64,000 bases of DNA from Dolomedes plantarius (Eukaryota > Arthropoda > Arachnida > Araneae > Dolomedidae): the NCBI GenBank assembly GCA_907164885.2, contig OU015496.1, forward strand, positions 182,797,374 through 182,861,373, written 5' to 3'. Position numbers and translations under genes: made by a program. Positions 1 through 11,539 of this stretch are shown in pieces (positions within the stretch are counted from its first letter, which is position 1; the number at the start of each line of letters is the position of its first letter). The notes below the pieces were generated by a model. It was not told where the DNA came from, made no database searches, and worked only from the letters and a program-made list of their open reading frames with translations.

Positions 1-986
1 AAGGGCTCGTAAGTCCTGTGTTCCATCCCCTTCCGTCCTTTTTTTTTTTCATTATTTGATAGAACTATTATTTTATTCCAGTACACAGGCCATTCCTTCC
101 CTTACATTATTCGGTGAGGCTTTCACCCGATCGAATGATAAGGTAAAATGACCACCAATCTTTCAGAGCCGGAGACTCAAACCCTTGTTCCCCCATTTTC
201 ATCCGAGTGTTTCATCATCTGAAAAATCTCGGCAATGTGAGGAAATCTCAATTTGAAATTCCATTTCTCACCTGCTTTCCCCCTTTCTTTCTTTTATTTT
301 ATTTTTTTTTTTTGGGGGGGGGGAGGCTAAAGACACGGGATGTTGGTTATATATTTTAATTTATTTATCTTGCACTGGAATAAAAATCATAAAAATCCAT
401 CGCAAACATTATTTAGGCATCATTAACGTACTTTTTATCGGTTGGTCGCAACTGTTGTGACCACCCCCCTGACCTGGGATCGAACCATAGTTGTTTGACC
501 TCGAGGTGAGAGCTCTGGAAGCATCTATTCCTGCGTTGTAAGATATTCTTCACTTTTAATTACATTCTCTCACAAATTTAAAGCTTTTCACGAGAAATCG
601 TAAGTTATTTTTCACCGCAAGAAAACCTAAGGAATTTGAAAGATTTTCAATGCGCGTGCTCACAAACACACAAATTTAGGACAGAGAGAGAAAAAAATAT
701 GGATGGAAATTGTACAAGTCCCCAATATTGCATGAAAAAATCTGCAAAATGTAGAATTCAATGTATATGTTTCGATAGCAAGGAAAAAAAAACTCAGCAC
801 TTATCTCATGAAAGAAGTTGAATTCACAAAAGTGAAAAATTCACAAAAGTGAAATGAAGTTTGCTAATAACATCTCATTTACCAACAGGTATATTATCAC
901 TAAACGAATTAGACAATTTTTGTATGTCAGATTCTATTGCTGCAGACGCAAATTTGAAGAGTCATCTTACTGCCTCGCGTGATATA
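1..986. other. Gene-free AT-rich flank with a tRNA-like trace
   Basis: No coding region can be supported. A perfect Pol III B-box (GGTTCGATCCC) lies on the minus strand at 476-486, preceded on that strand by an anticodon-arm-like stretch, so 440-540 is probably the degraded head of a tRNA-derived SINE. The short open frames at 636-821 and 861-1061 have no recognisable domain. Confidence 0.5.
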
Positions 987-1581
987 CAGGGTGTCCCAGT
1001 TAAACGTTTCAGAACTTCTACGAGGGGTAGGGTGCATCCTGACGACTCGAAATCATATTAGCAATGTGGGGTCGGAAATGCTTTCCTGAAGCGGTGATGT
1101 ACACAGGAAACCACAAAGAAAGAGACTGTAAGTGGATAATCGTTTTAATAATAAATGTACAAAACCAAAAGGTACACGGTTTAAAGTAAATGTTCGAAGT
1201 TTTTTCCACCGACTGCAATGCAGACCTCACATCTCCGGCGCATGGAATTCCGAACATTCAGGAATAATCCAGGATCATCTCCAATTTCTCCGCAGCTACT
1301 GAGATTCTTGCAACCAGCTCCTCACCATTGTCAACGGGGGTGTCATAAACCTGTGTTTTCATATGCCCCCATAAATAAAAATTCGTATAATTAGCCATCC
1401 TAATAACTCTGAGTCCTTGTGCGAAATCACGATTCCCTGCACTAACGCTCGAAACTTTCCCGCAACGCCATCTACCGCTTCAGGGAAGCATTTCCGACCC
1501 CACATTGCTATATGATTTCGAGTCGTCAGGATGCACCCTACCCCTCGTAGAAGTTCTAAAACGTTTAAGTGGGACACCCTG
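987..1581 (-). mobile_element. Deleted mariner-like element with ~110-bp TIRs
   Basis: The element begins CAGGGTGTCCCA and ends with the complement. The termini match over about 110 bp (987-1096 against 1472-1581) with few mismatches. TA dinucleotides at 985-986 and 1582-1583 form the target duplication expected of the IS630/Tc1/mariner superfamily. At 595 bp it is far too short for a full element. The centre retains only the last part of a transposase on the minus strand. It is an internal deletion derivative that could move only with help from elsewhere. Confidence 0.85.
1170..1395 (-). pseudogene. Mariner-like transposase, C-terminal remnant
   Basis: Read on the minus strand, this encodes FYLWGHMK followed by VYDTPVDNGEELVARIS. 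After one frameshift it continues as a segment with NVRNSMRRRCEVC, ending near VGGKNFEHLL and a stop. This is the conserved C-terminus seen after the third catalytic aspartate in a widespread arthropod mariner-like transposase group (xFFLWG, then a VYDTPV block, then a final basic/cysteine block). The helix-turn-helix region and all three catalytic acids are absent, removed by the internal deletion of the surrounding element. No function remains. Confidence 0.75.
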
Positions 1582-1583
1582 TA

Positions 1584-2829
1584 TTTTTTTCTTACGTCCC
1601 ATTCTTGGAGTTGCATTCCTAACCAGGTCCAAAGATGGCAAACGGCAGAGGAAAGTGGCTTCAATTTTTATTGGGTACCACAAGGCTCGGAGACCGACTT
1701 TGCCCGGTGCCACCTCGATTTAGACACAGGATCTCTAGGGGTGACATCTGGGAGGCTCCTATGCTCCTACCATCACTACAAACCCTACGGAGAGACTTTC
1801 CAACCTACAGATTGCAAGTGCCCATGGCCGGCGGAGGCACGAGAGCATTCAGTAGCATTTGTCGGGCCCTCTCGTTACAGAATCCAGACCCTCCAACTAA
1901 GTTTCTCCGGGCATCGTCTCAAGAGTAATAGGTTCTTATAAAAAAGGGTTGAGATAGGTTCGCTTTAAATTTTTAAAAACAACCGAGGACGTTGTAAATA
2001 AAGGAAGGTTGTCTACACATTTAGGATTTGTGAAAGCATTCAACATTCGACTGTTATTCTTTGCAGTAGTACCCCAGAATGAACAGAGATTATTATACTT
2101 TTTGTATCTCATAAATAGGCTTCATAAGGGGGTTTTCTTGTTACTATCCCTAAAGGAACTTTTGTGGCAAAAACTTCGGCAAGAACAAAATTCTAGGGGC
2201 TCTCACGAAAGGTTTGTGTGTAATATGTACGATCAAAATTAAAAATCCTCACGTCTTGACCAGCATATCGCTTGTATCCGTAATATATAAGCCGGGTTTA
2301 AACCTGTCGAAAAGACGCCGGCATTTACAAAGAGCCTCAGATAGAGACATCACACTTTTTCGATCCTCCTAACGGCTGCATGTTTGTGTGTGACAGCCCT
2401 TTTTACTCCGTCATTACAAGCTAATCCGGTTACTTTTTTGTCCCGGGCTCAACGCCTCGGCCTCCTCGTGGTGCGAGAAACGTAAGGTAATGCCGCTCTC
2501 TTCATGCACGGGGGCCTCTCAGCCGAAGACCTTCTCGGAAATGCTTCGGCATTTTTTTTTCTTTCTTGTGAGATTGTGAGACGCAGAACTGAATGAATGA
2601 GCAGTATACTCAGCGGGAGAAGGGTAATAATTAACTGTGGATCTTTCACAAGACTTTCTATTTGCCCTATTACAGGACTCGGTGCTCTGCTCAGTCCTCA
2701 ATCATGATCTTACATGAAATTTGCAGAGAATGTTGAGGTTATTTGTTAAGGACAGCATGAAGTAAGCTTCACATAGCATGAGACACATTTTAATATTGTA
2801 TGTACATATATTGTGTCTCAAATCCCCCA

Positions 2830-2831
<2 letters not shown>
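1584..2831. other. Unassigned unique sequence
   Basis: This is moderately GC-rich in parts (1630-1930 and 2440-2560) but no domain, splice structure or repeat is recognisable. Overlapping open frames at 1531-1941 and 1635-1928 read the same DNA in different frames and look accidental. The interval ends at the (TA)n tract, immediately after the words AAATCCCCCAAAC that recur beside the 37-kb tract. Confidence 0.4.
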
Positions 2832-3284
<453 letters not shown>

Positions 3285-4779
3285 CTAGCATTATTGCCCG
3301 GCGATGCCCGGGTAGATATATAGATATAAAAATTTTGATGCATTCCATCAAAAAAAATACTGGGCTGCAACCCCCGCTCTTCATGTTCATCTAGCCAGAC
3401 AGAATGCGCTTAGCACGTTTCTACTGAAATGATATACAAACAATAAGAAAGAAAGAAACTTTGAACTTGCGGACCTTCGTCTGATTATACGTCTGATTTT
3501 ATTGAGAATTAATAACACAGTGTTGCGTGATTCGCACGTTTGGATTGAATAAGTTTACTGTTTAATTAGATTTAATTAGATTTGTTTGATCCACTGTTTA
3601 ATTAGAAATAAGTTTTATAATTTACATTTGCCTTTATTATTTATTTTTCCCTTAAAAGCTCAGTTTGTTCCACATCACCCAAGAGACGCACTTTTTTCCA
3701 CATCACCCAAGAGGTAAAGTGAAAGATGCCCCTTTTATTTATTCAAAGTAAGGCGCGATTTCACATGAAGCCTATTTTCCTTACTTTGGTGATTAGGTTT
3801 TTTATTGTCAACAGGCCAAAAACCGTATCGGTTTTTAATTTTCCTAAGGCCAAAAACCGTAGAAAAAGCAAATTGTAAATCGGTTCAAGCGATGAGAAAA
3901 ACTACAAATAACAAAGGACAAAAAGCAGAGCCGGGAAAGTTGTGTTAAAACATACTAATTTGAACTGCATTCTTAAAAAACTCCCATCTCAGTTAGTCTA
4001 GTGGTTAAATTTTATCTTTTACCGTATTTTAATATTTCTTTTGTCAATTTATTTCGTTGTTATGCACGTAACGCAAAATTAATTTAAAGTATCACAAAAA
4101 GAAAAGAAACCACGTGATCAACATTTCATAAATTAAATTCTAAAAATTAATCTTTAAAAATTCACCAAAAATCAGAAAAGGGAGGTAACGATTCGAAAAT
4201 GATTTCGTTTTAAAGGAATTTTTATGATCTTTCTCGTGATATAAATTTTATAACCCTCGGATTATCATTTTAAATGCAAACTTAAAAAAATTAGAAAAAA
4301 AGCTTAAAAATTTAATTTCAAAAAATCGAAGAAGAATTTTTCAAAAATCTTTCTCAGTTCACCCCTCCAGTATAAACTCCACTATAGAAGAATCACCATG
4401 CAAAATTTCAGCTCTTTATGTCCAACGGTTTGGACTATGCGTTATCTGTCAGTTAGTCAGTCAGTTAGGCACGGCAAAAATTTATTACCATGAAGCTCTC
4501 ACCCCCCGCGCACCCCTCTTCTCCCACGCGGGGGAGAGGGATAGGTTCGGATTTCACTGAACGTCTGCATCCACAGGGGGTCTCGCACCTCTTACGGGCA
4601 CAAAAAATCATTAAAAAATTAATTTTAAAAAAAACTAATTGAGCCCCAAACTTCGTTTTTGCTGATTTAAGTTTCTCGGGTCCTAAACATTAACTGTGCC
4701 GAATTTGGTCCCGGTGGGTGAAACAGTCTATGATTCTATAGCGGACAAACAAACAGACAAGCTCTTTTATATATATAGA
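3285..4779 (-). mobile_element. Helitron-like element A, non-autonomous, 1.5 kb
   Basis: On the minus strand the element starts TCTATATATATAAAA (from 4779) and ends CTAG (3285-3288) with host A before it and T after it, the classical Helitron arrangement without target duplication. A GC-rich hairpin (CCCGG...CCGGG, 3299-3314) sits 10-15 bp inside the 3' end. The block at about 4040-4470 is clearly homologous to the elements at 17233 and 63057, including the repeated GTCAGTTAGTCAGTCAG motif. It carries extra private sequence at both ends. No Rep/helicase coding is visible. Both flanks are TA repeat, so insertion was into, or seeded, microsatellite DNA. Confidence 0.7.

Positions 4780-5540
<761 letters not shown>

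Positions 5541-5583
<43 letters not shown>
5541..5583. repeat. (TA)n tract at retroelement 3' end
   Basis: A pure TA run immediately after the 3' end, in minus-strand sense, of the decayed retroelement at 5584-6545. It may represent its tail. Confidence 0.85.
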
Positions 5584-5587
<4 letters not shown>

Positions 5588-5690
5588 CAAAGTTGTAAGT
5601 GAAAAACCAGTATAAGCCATAAACCACTATAGCAAGGAACCAAAGACATAAAACGATAAGTGAAAAATATGAATAGAAAAGTGAACAATA

Positions 5691-5741
5691 GGTTTTTAGA
5701 CAGTATTTTGTCATCAGCGGTTCCAATACTGTCTAAAAACC
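5691..5741. other. Perfect 17-bp stem hairpin in retroelement 3' region
   Basis: GGTTTTTAGACAGTATT (5691-5707) is exactly complementary to 5725-5741 around a 17-nt loop. In retroelement (minus-strand) sense the loop contains CTGATGA. It may be a structured 3' recognition element. Confidence 0.8.
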
Positions 5742-5953
5742 AATGGATTGTTTCTAATAAGTATGATCTGAGCAATAAACATACTTAGACACTGTACAAT
5801 CCATATGAAACAGAAGAAGGAATAATCAGTGGCGTTATTATAGATCACCAAACTCGGCGCCAGACAAAGTGAAAGTTAAGTTTAGAGACCGCAAGTAGAC
5901 TGAGGTCACAAACGTTGCAACCATGGACCCAATGGAATCACTTTAGAAGACTT

Positions 5954-5991
5954 ACTTAGGTTACTGTTTTATAGGACATAATAACCTAAGT
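5954..5991. other. 10-bp stem inverted repeat
   Basis: ACTTAGGTTA (5954-5963) pairs exactly with TAACCTAAGT (5982-5991) across an 18-nt loop, within the retroelement 3' region. Confidence 0.7.
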
Positions 5992-6615
5992 TAACTTAGA
6001 CATTTATTATGACTAAGAGTTATTTATTATTTTAATTACTCTAGTTTTTATTTACTTTTTATTAGTTATTTACTAACTTTAATCATTTATTTTTGTTTTA
6101 CTAATTATTAGCAACAGAACTTGCTATTCATTAAATCTAAAACAACCAATTATGTGCTTGGAAAGACTATATGGGTAATAATTACGTTTTAGCACTACTA
6201 ACAAATGTTTTATATTCTTATGCTTATTATCCTTAGAACATAGCCGATTTATTCTTACTAGTTGATTAACAATAATATTATTAAATACAGATTTATGTAA
6301 GCAAGTTAAGTAACTTTGATATTTTACTATTTTAAAGTCATATTTTGATCTTTTACCATAAAGATCAAAAGTAAATTTACTATGAGGATTTATTTTTAAG
6401 TTTATATCTAAGAAGTTTACATTAAGTTTTTTCTTGGCTACTTTGTACTAGTTCTAGATTAGGAGGGTAAAAATTTAGAGCTATATTATTATTACTATTA
6501 TTAATAACAATTATGTCATCAATATATCTAAATATTTGGTAATTGCCATTAACAATATTATTAATATTATCAACTTTATATATATATATATATGTATATA
6601 TATAATATATATATA

Positions 6616-7520
6616 CACTATCTGGCCAAAAGTATCCAGACTCCCAATGGTACGGGCTCGGAGAGTCCTGAGGCCTATATTAATATTATGTTGGTCCTCC
6701 TTTTGCATCGATGACAGCCTGCACACGTCTGGGGAGACTTTCCACCAGTTTTTGATAGGTGTCCATAGGAATTGACTTCCAAGCATCCCACAGCTGAAGT
6801 GACTCCTGGCAGTGATGATGGTCGATTTGGATGAATATATAATCTGCGTTCTAATTCGTCCCAAAGGTGTTCAGTGAGATTTAGATCGGGGCTCTGAGAA
6901 GGCCAGTCAAAGTTTTTGAACACCCATTTCGTCAAACCATGCCTGTGCAAATCTCGATGTGTTCAATCAAGGTGAGCTTTGCACCATTGCAATCGACGCT
7001 TCGTATTCTGGGAAGTGATGTTCGGCTTGTGAGCGGCTGAACGATCATGGAATCCCAGGTTTTTTTAAACTCTCGACGAACAGTCCTGCTGCTAAGACTA
7101 ACGCCTTATGAACTCCTGAGTGATTTCAATCAACGAGGACTTGCGATTTTGTTTCACTACCCTTTTCAGAGTTCTACGGCTGCGTTCACTGATTTTTTTC
7201 GGCCTGCCACCTCGTTTTTCTGCAGTTTCACTGACTCGACGCTTCCACTTCACAATTACATCACTCACAGTGGATTTTGGCTTCTGTAGAATGTCCGAAA
7301 TTTCACGAACTGATTTCGCACAAAGGTGACATCCCACTATAATGCCACGATCAAAGTCACTAAGCTTCTTTGACTTACTCATTGTCTCACAAACGCATAA
7401 ATATGACCTGACAAACCCCTACCAACACTTTTATAGCTCTCGGTTACGCATCAGATTACGTCACCTACTAGATCCACTGCCAGATCCAGGGGGTTTCCAG
7501 ATACTTTTGGCCACATAGTG
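6616..7520 (-). mobile_element. Tc1-like element, centre deleted
   Basis: The termini are CACTATCTGGCCAAAAGTAT on the left and the near-identical complement on the right, each bordered by TA (6614-6615, 7521-7522). The left end lies in a TA microsatellite. At 905 bp it is about 600 bp shorter than a typical full Tc1-like element. The transposase reads on the minus strand. Confidence 0.9.
6640..7382 (-). pseudogene. Tc1-like transposase, internal deletion
   Basis: The minus strand opens at 7382 with MSKSKKLSDFDRGIIVG, the first helix-turn-helix of a Tc1 DNA-binding domain. Next comes a GRPKKISERSRR linker typical of the paired-like bipartite region, then AAHKPNITSQNTKRR and LQWCKAHL (about 7040-6970). 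It then jumps directly to DWPSQSPDLN-TEHLWDELE (about 6910-6850), which carries the third catalytic residue (Glu). The roughly 200 residues with the first two catalytic Asp residues are missing, and frameshifts separate the halves. The protein would bind DNA at best and cannot cut or join. Confidence 0.85.
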
Positions 7521-7526
7521 TATAAA

Positions 7527-8811
7527 CACTCTGTCACAAAAAAAATATATGCACCTAAAAGGAAACGAGCTACTATCGCGAAACTTAACATGTATGTAGT
7601 GTGTGGGGAGATAAGCAAATGATTACAAATTCGAAAGAACAGACCGTTTTATTAAGAAGATATGGCATGAAAAAGGTTACAAATCAGTAAGTAGTAAATC
7701 CACCTGTGGCAGCTATACAAGCCGAAACACGGCGGGGCATCGAATCAATGAGGTCACCTATGACCTCAGGCGCAATATCTTGCCATAATCTTTGCAACTG
7801 GGCAGTTAATTCACCAGTATTCCGGGCGGCTGCAGTTGCTTTCCAAGCACGTCCCAGACGTGCTCTATTGGCGAGAGGTCTTGTGATCTGGCAGGCCATG
7901 GGAGTACGTCATATCCTTGAAGACATTGTTGGGAGAGTCGCGCAGTATGTGGACGAGCGTTGTGTTGCTGATAAATGGCACCTGGGCAATTTGATAGCAT
8001 AAGTAGTACAACTGGCGTTAAAATCTCGTCCACGTAACTGCGTGCTGTCAAAGTGCGTTTAAGGACGACTCGAGCTGATCGTGTGTCCCAACAAATCGCT
8101 CCCCATACTGTCACATCTTGTGTAATCCCCATATGCCTCTCGACAACAAATGCCGAATCGGACCGGTGGCCTGGCCGCCTCCACACGCGTATGCGCTGGT
8201 CTCAGCATTGATACTGAATCGGGATTCATCACTGAAGATCACACGCCTCCAGTCGGTCACACTCCAGCTTGCCCGAGGTCGGCAAAAATCCAATCGACAC
8301 TGTCTATGATGTGGGGTCAGTGGTAAGCGTCTTAATGGACGTCGGCTCCTTATACCTGCGTCGGCCAGTCGTCTCCCTTGATACCACCGGATGTCTGAAG
8401 GTGGTAAATGGCGTCGAACCGATTATAGCGACGTCGTTGGTGTGGAGGTGGCCGCTCTTATGATTGCGCGATCCTCGCGCGCATTTGTGTTCCTGGGGCG
8501 CCCTGAACCTCTGCGACGGTAGACTATCCCTTCCGTGATCCATTGTTGCCAACACCGAGCAACTACCATCTCTAGTCACAATACCGTCCATCCAATTCGA
8601 CAGATTTGTTTGAATAACCCTATGGCACGAGCAATCATGCTTTTAAACTCTCCAAGCTGCGCATCTCATATGCGCATTGCGCGCTAACTCTTGTCTCATC
8701 GGCGTCGAAATTTTAATCATTTGCATATCTCTTACCAGACTACATCCCTGCCACGTTTCGTGATAGTTGCTCGATTTCGTTTGGGTGCACACATTTTTGT
8801 GTGACAGAGTG
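7527..8811 (-). mobile_element. Tc1-like element, copy 1 (7.5 kb family)
   Basis: The termini are CACTCTGTCACAAAAAAA at 7527 and its complement ending at 8811. The expected TA borders have mutated to AA and TG. It is 1285 bp against 1414 bp for the sister copy at 52596. The difference is largely a deletion of about 115 bp next to the start codon. Its left end lies six bases from the right end of the neighbouring Tc1-like element. Confidence 0.9.
7684..8585 (-). pseudogene. Tc1-like (Tcb-type) transposase, degenerate
   Basis: The minus strand encodes in broken frames WSVTDWRRVIFSDESRFSIN (first catalytic Asp), then VWRRPGHRSD, VTVWGAICWDTRS, YVDEILTPVV, and IYQQHNARPHTARLSQQC followed by DLSPIEHVWDVLGKQLQPPG (catalytic Glu at 7863-7865). 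It ends near SACIAATGGFTTY with a stop at 7684-7686. The order and motifs are those of Tcb/Tc1-like DDE transposases common in spiders. The second catalytic Asp is His (codon 7962-7964; the copy at 53574 keeps Asp). Nearly the whole N-terminal helix-turn-helix is deleted after the start codon. It is inactive. Confidence 0.9.
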
Positions 8812-8815
8812 TGTG

Positions 8816-8901
<86 letters not shown>
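8816..8901. repeat. (TA)n tract
   Basis: TG/TA repeat starting at the right terminus of the Tc1-like element. Open frames through it are not genes. Confidence 0.95.
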
Positions 8902-8902
<1 letters not shown>

Positions 8903-11326
8903 CCTTAATGGCCATTCATACAAAGGGGATATGAAATTTCCCGTTCTAAAGAGGGTATCGGAAAAAAGTGCCCCGTAAGCTAAAGGTTAAGCTACACGTG
9001 CCTCCTGGGTAACGAGTAACAGTTTTCGTCCACTGCAGCCCACTTGTGATTATGCCTGTTATTATCTTTCATAAACAAGGCTAATTTTTATTGCGCTGCC
9101 AGAGGGATTATGGTCGATGTGATCGCTGCCACGACGTAGGAGAAAAAAAAAACATTTTCCCCCACCCCATTTTTTTTTCAGCCAAAGAGCAACTTGATTC
9201 ATTCATTCGGAGTCGCATTTTGTAAAAAGAAATCCCTCGGTCGCCGGCTAGTACCTGCTGTTAGACACCGGCAGTTTTGAAATTGGTTATGCAGACAAAG
9301 CCAGGCATGAATAAAGACAATGTTGTGTAGTAGGATAGATGTTGAACTTAAATTTTTATTTTATTTTACACCAGTCTTGATGAAAATTCGATTAACAAAT
9401 TTTCATACAGCGATATTCGCAACTGCTCCCCCGAGTGCCACAGTAGAAATAATTCTCTTCTTTTTTTTTTTTCGCCCCTTATTTATTTACTTAACTAGAA
9501 CGAAACAAAGTGGCGGAGCCTCCATTGTTCGAAAACGCTGCTTCTCAAAACAAAGGAAGCCGTTGCAAGCAATTAGAAGAAAAATTCCTCCCCCTTTTTT
9601 TTCTTCCCTTCTCTCCTCCTGCTTTAGAATTCTATTCGTTAATTAATAGGTCGCTGAGGGAAAAAGAAAAAAAAAGTTTCCTCTAAAGAGCGCTAATGAC
9701 GAATAGATGCGCGAACAGCGATCCTCGAATTAACTAAAGGGGGGGGGCAGTGAAGGGGGGGCCGAGCGTAAAAAAAAGTGGGGCGTGTTTTGTGGAGAAC
9801 AGTTTTCCTGTTGCGCTCACAAACATGCTATCGTTAGGGAAAAAAAGCTTAAAAAACGAGCTCGTTTTCAGCTTGAATTGAATTAAAGCGAGCGAAAGAT
9901 ATCAAGATTAATTATTTTTGTTCATTAACGCTTATTCGAAAGCTCGTTAATGTTTTTTTTTTTTTTTTTTTAAAACTCTTCGTTTAATGTGTTGTTGTGA
10001 TCAAGTATAAAGAACAGAGTCCGCCTCTGATTTTTTTTTCTTTTTTTTTCCACTTTAAGAGCTTGTTTTTGATAGGCGAGTTGATTCGGTTTTAATTCTA
10101 CGCATAAGCTATTCATTTCTCCGGAAAGAAATGGATGGGGGGGGGGGAGTATTAGGTGTAGTAATTAAGAACTACATTCTCTTAAGTTCTCGATTTTTAA
10201 TTTCCTCAGATTAGGTGTTATGAAATGCGTGTAATGACTGACTTTCAACAATGGCTTTCTTACTTCTTTTTTTTCTTCTTTTTTTTTGTAGTATTGCGTT
10301 TCGTAATGAAATTACATAATTTCAATATTCAGGTTTTTACAATGGAATTTTAATGGTGTTTGAATCGAAATTTGGAATGAAAGAATTTCCAAGGCATTTA
10401 AATTTCTCTCACGTATATTCAATGTTCTCGTAAAAAAAGAGAGAAAAAGCGTGTATATATTTGTGTTTGCGATGAGACGAGCATTTTATAAAATAGACTT
10501 CAGGCCCACCCTATATGTTTGCAAATGCAGCCCTCTTGATGAGAAAAAAAATGTTTAAAAGTGTCTTATTCGTCTGGAGACGTACTAGATCTGAGAGTAG
10601 TACAATCTGCGATAATGACACGAAAGCATAACTGCTTTTCCGAAACTAGCTTCTTCGGGTGAATGAAAACAGAAAACTCTATTCGCAGACACTTGAAAAG
10701 GATTTCTCAATATTCCGATGTCAATAGATACTCGTGAAAACATGCATATTTAATTCCCATTTCCTGGGGATAACAATTCATAATTTCGCCTTAGTTATGG
10801 CAACGTTTGACGACTTACGCTAGTTATAACACTCGCCAGTTATATCCTTATTCTGTAGGAATAAAATAGCTCTACTTCTTTCTTGAAATATGACTTGATT
10901 GATATTTCGTAATTTTACAGTAAACTTAAAAACTTTTAAGCAATAAAGTTACATATTTTAAATCAAACTAGTGGTACAGCTAACAGTGGAATACCCCCCC
11001 CCCCCCCCCGGCCTCCTCCAACTACCAAAGAAAATTTTCATTAAACTACTTGTATACATATATATCTACAATTAGGCTTTAAATTCTCGTTAATGGTAGT
11101 GTTTTGGTCTACCTGATGTTCACTCCCCATCCCCCCACAGACAAAAATCGTGGATGAGCTACTCTGCCTATTTGGGGTAAATAATCTGTAGAATATATTA
11201 TACAGATTCTACAGATTAACTACAACTGTGATTTTACAGATAAACTAAAACTTTGAGTAATCAGAGATGTTAGATAAATCATTGCAGAACTTGTGGTTTA
11301 AACAAATAACTGCATATATATATATA
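8902..11326. other. Unique AT-rich sequence with homopolymer runs
   Basis: No gene, transposon terminus or tandem repeat is recognised. Homopolymers are frequent: G runs near 9740 and 10138, a T run at 9953-9972 and a C run at 10987-11003. Position 9690-9930 is rich in AATTAA/TTAATT-type words. The 9320-9646 open frame has no recognisable domain. Confidence 0.4.
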
Positions 11327-11539
11327 CTGGATGCGTCATAAATTCGTGCATAGTTCAAAAATTCGTAATAAAAGAAGTAATGCTCCGAAAAATTTTCTGT
11401 TTGCGCCAATCGGATCAGTGAGACATTGGATTTTTTTCCATATAAAAAAAGTTTCCAAAAGTAATCGAAAGAGGGTGCTCACACGTCATACTGAGACGTT
11501 TTATGCAAATCAGGCTATCAACAAAACATCTGGCTGGAA

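Larger units (their letters stand above)
5584..6545 (-). mobile_element. Decayed retroelement: RT C-terminus plus 3' region
   Basis: The minus strand reads, in two frames, from a reverse-transcriptase catalytic motif RYIDD (6515-6529) through VNFLDINLK (about 6400-6420), KFTFDLYGKRSKYDFKIV and a segment with VNQLVRINRLCS to a stop near 6110. About 530 bp of non-coding 3' sequence follows, ending in (TA)n at 5583. The spacing of YIDD, FLD and the FDLY-K block fits a retroelement RT related to Penelope-like or similar lineages. The exact clade cannot be assigned by eye. The N-terminal RT and any endonuclease are missing. Another copy of the same region lies at 33935-34110. Confidence 0.6.

Noticed and set aside
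1531..1941. 136- and 97-codon frames
   Set aside because: Two different frames over the same DNA, no domain, no splice or promoter context, next to a transposon end.
5691..5741. Hammerhead ribozyme
   Set aside because: CTGATGA is present in the loop, but the GAAA box and three-stem arrangement are not.
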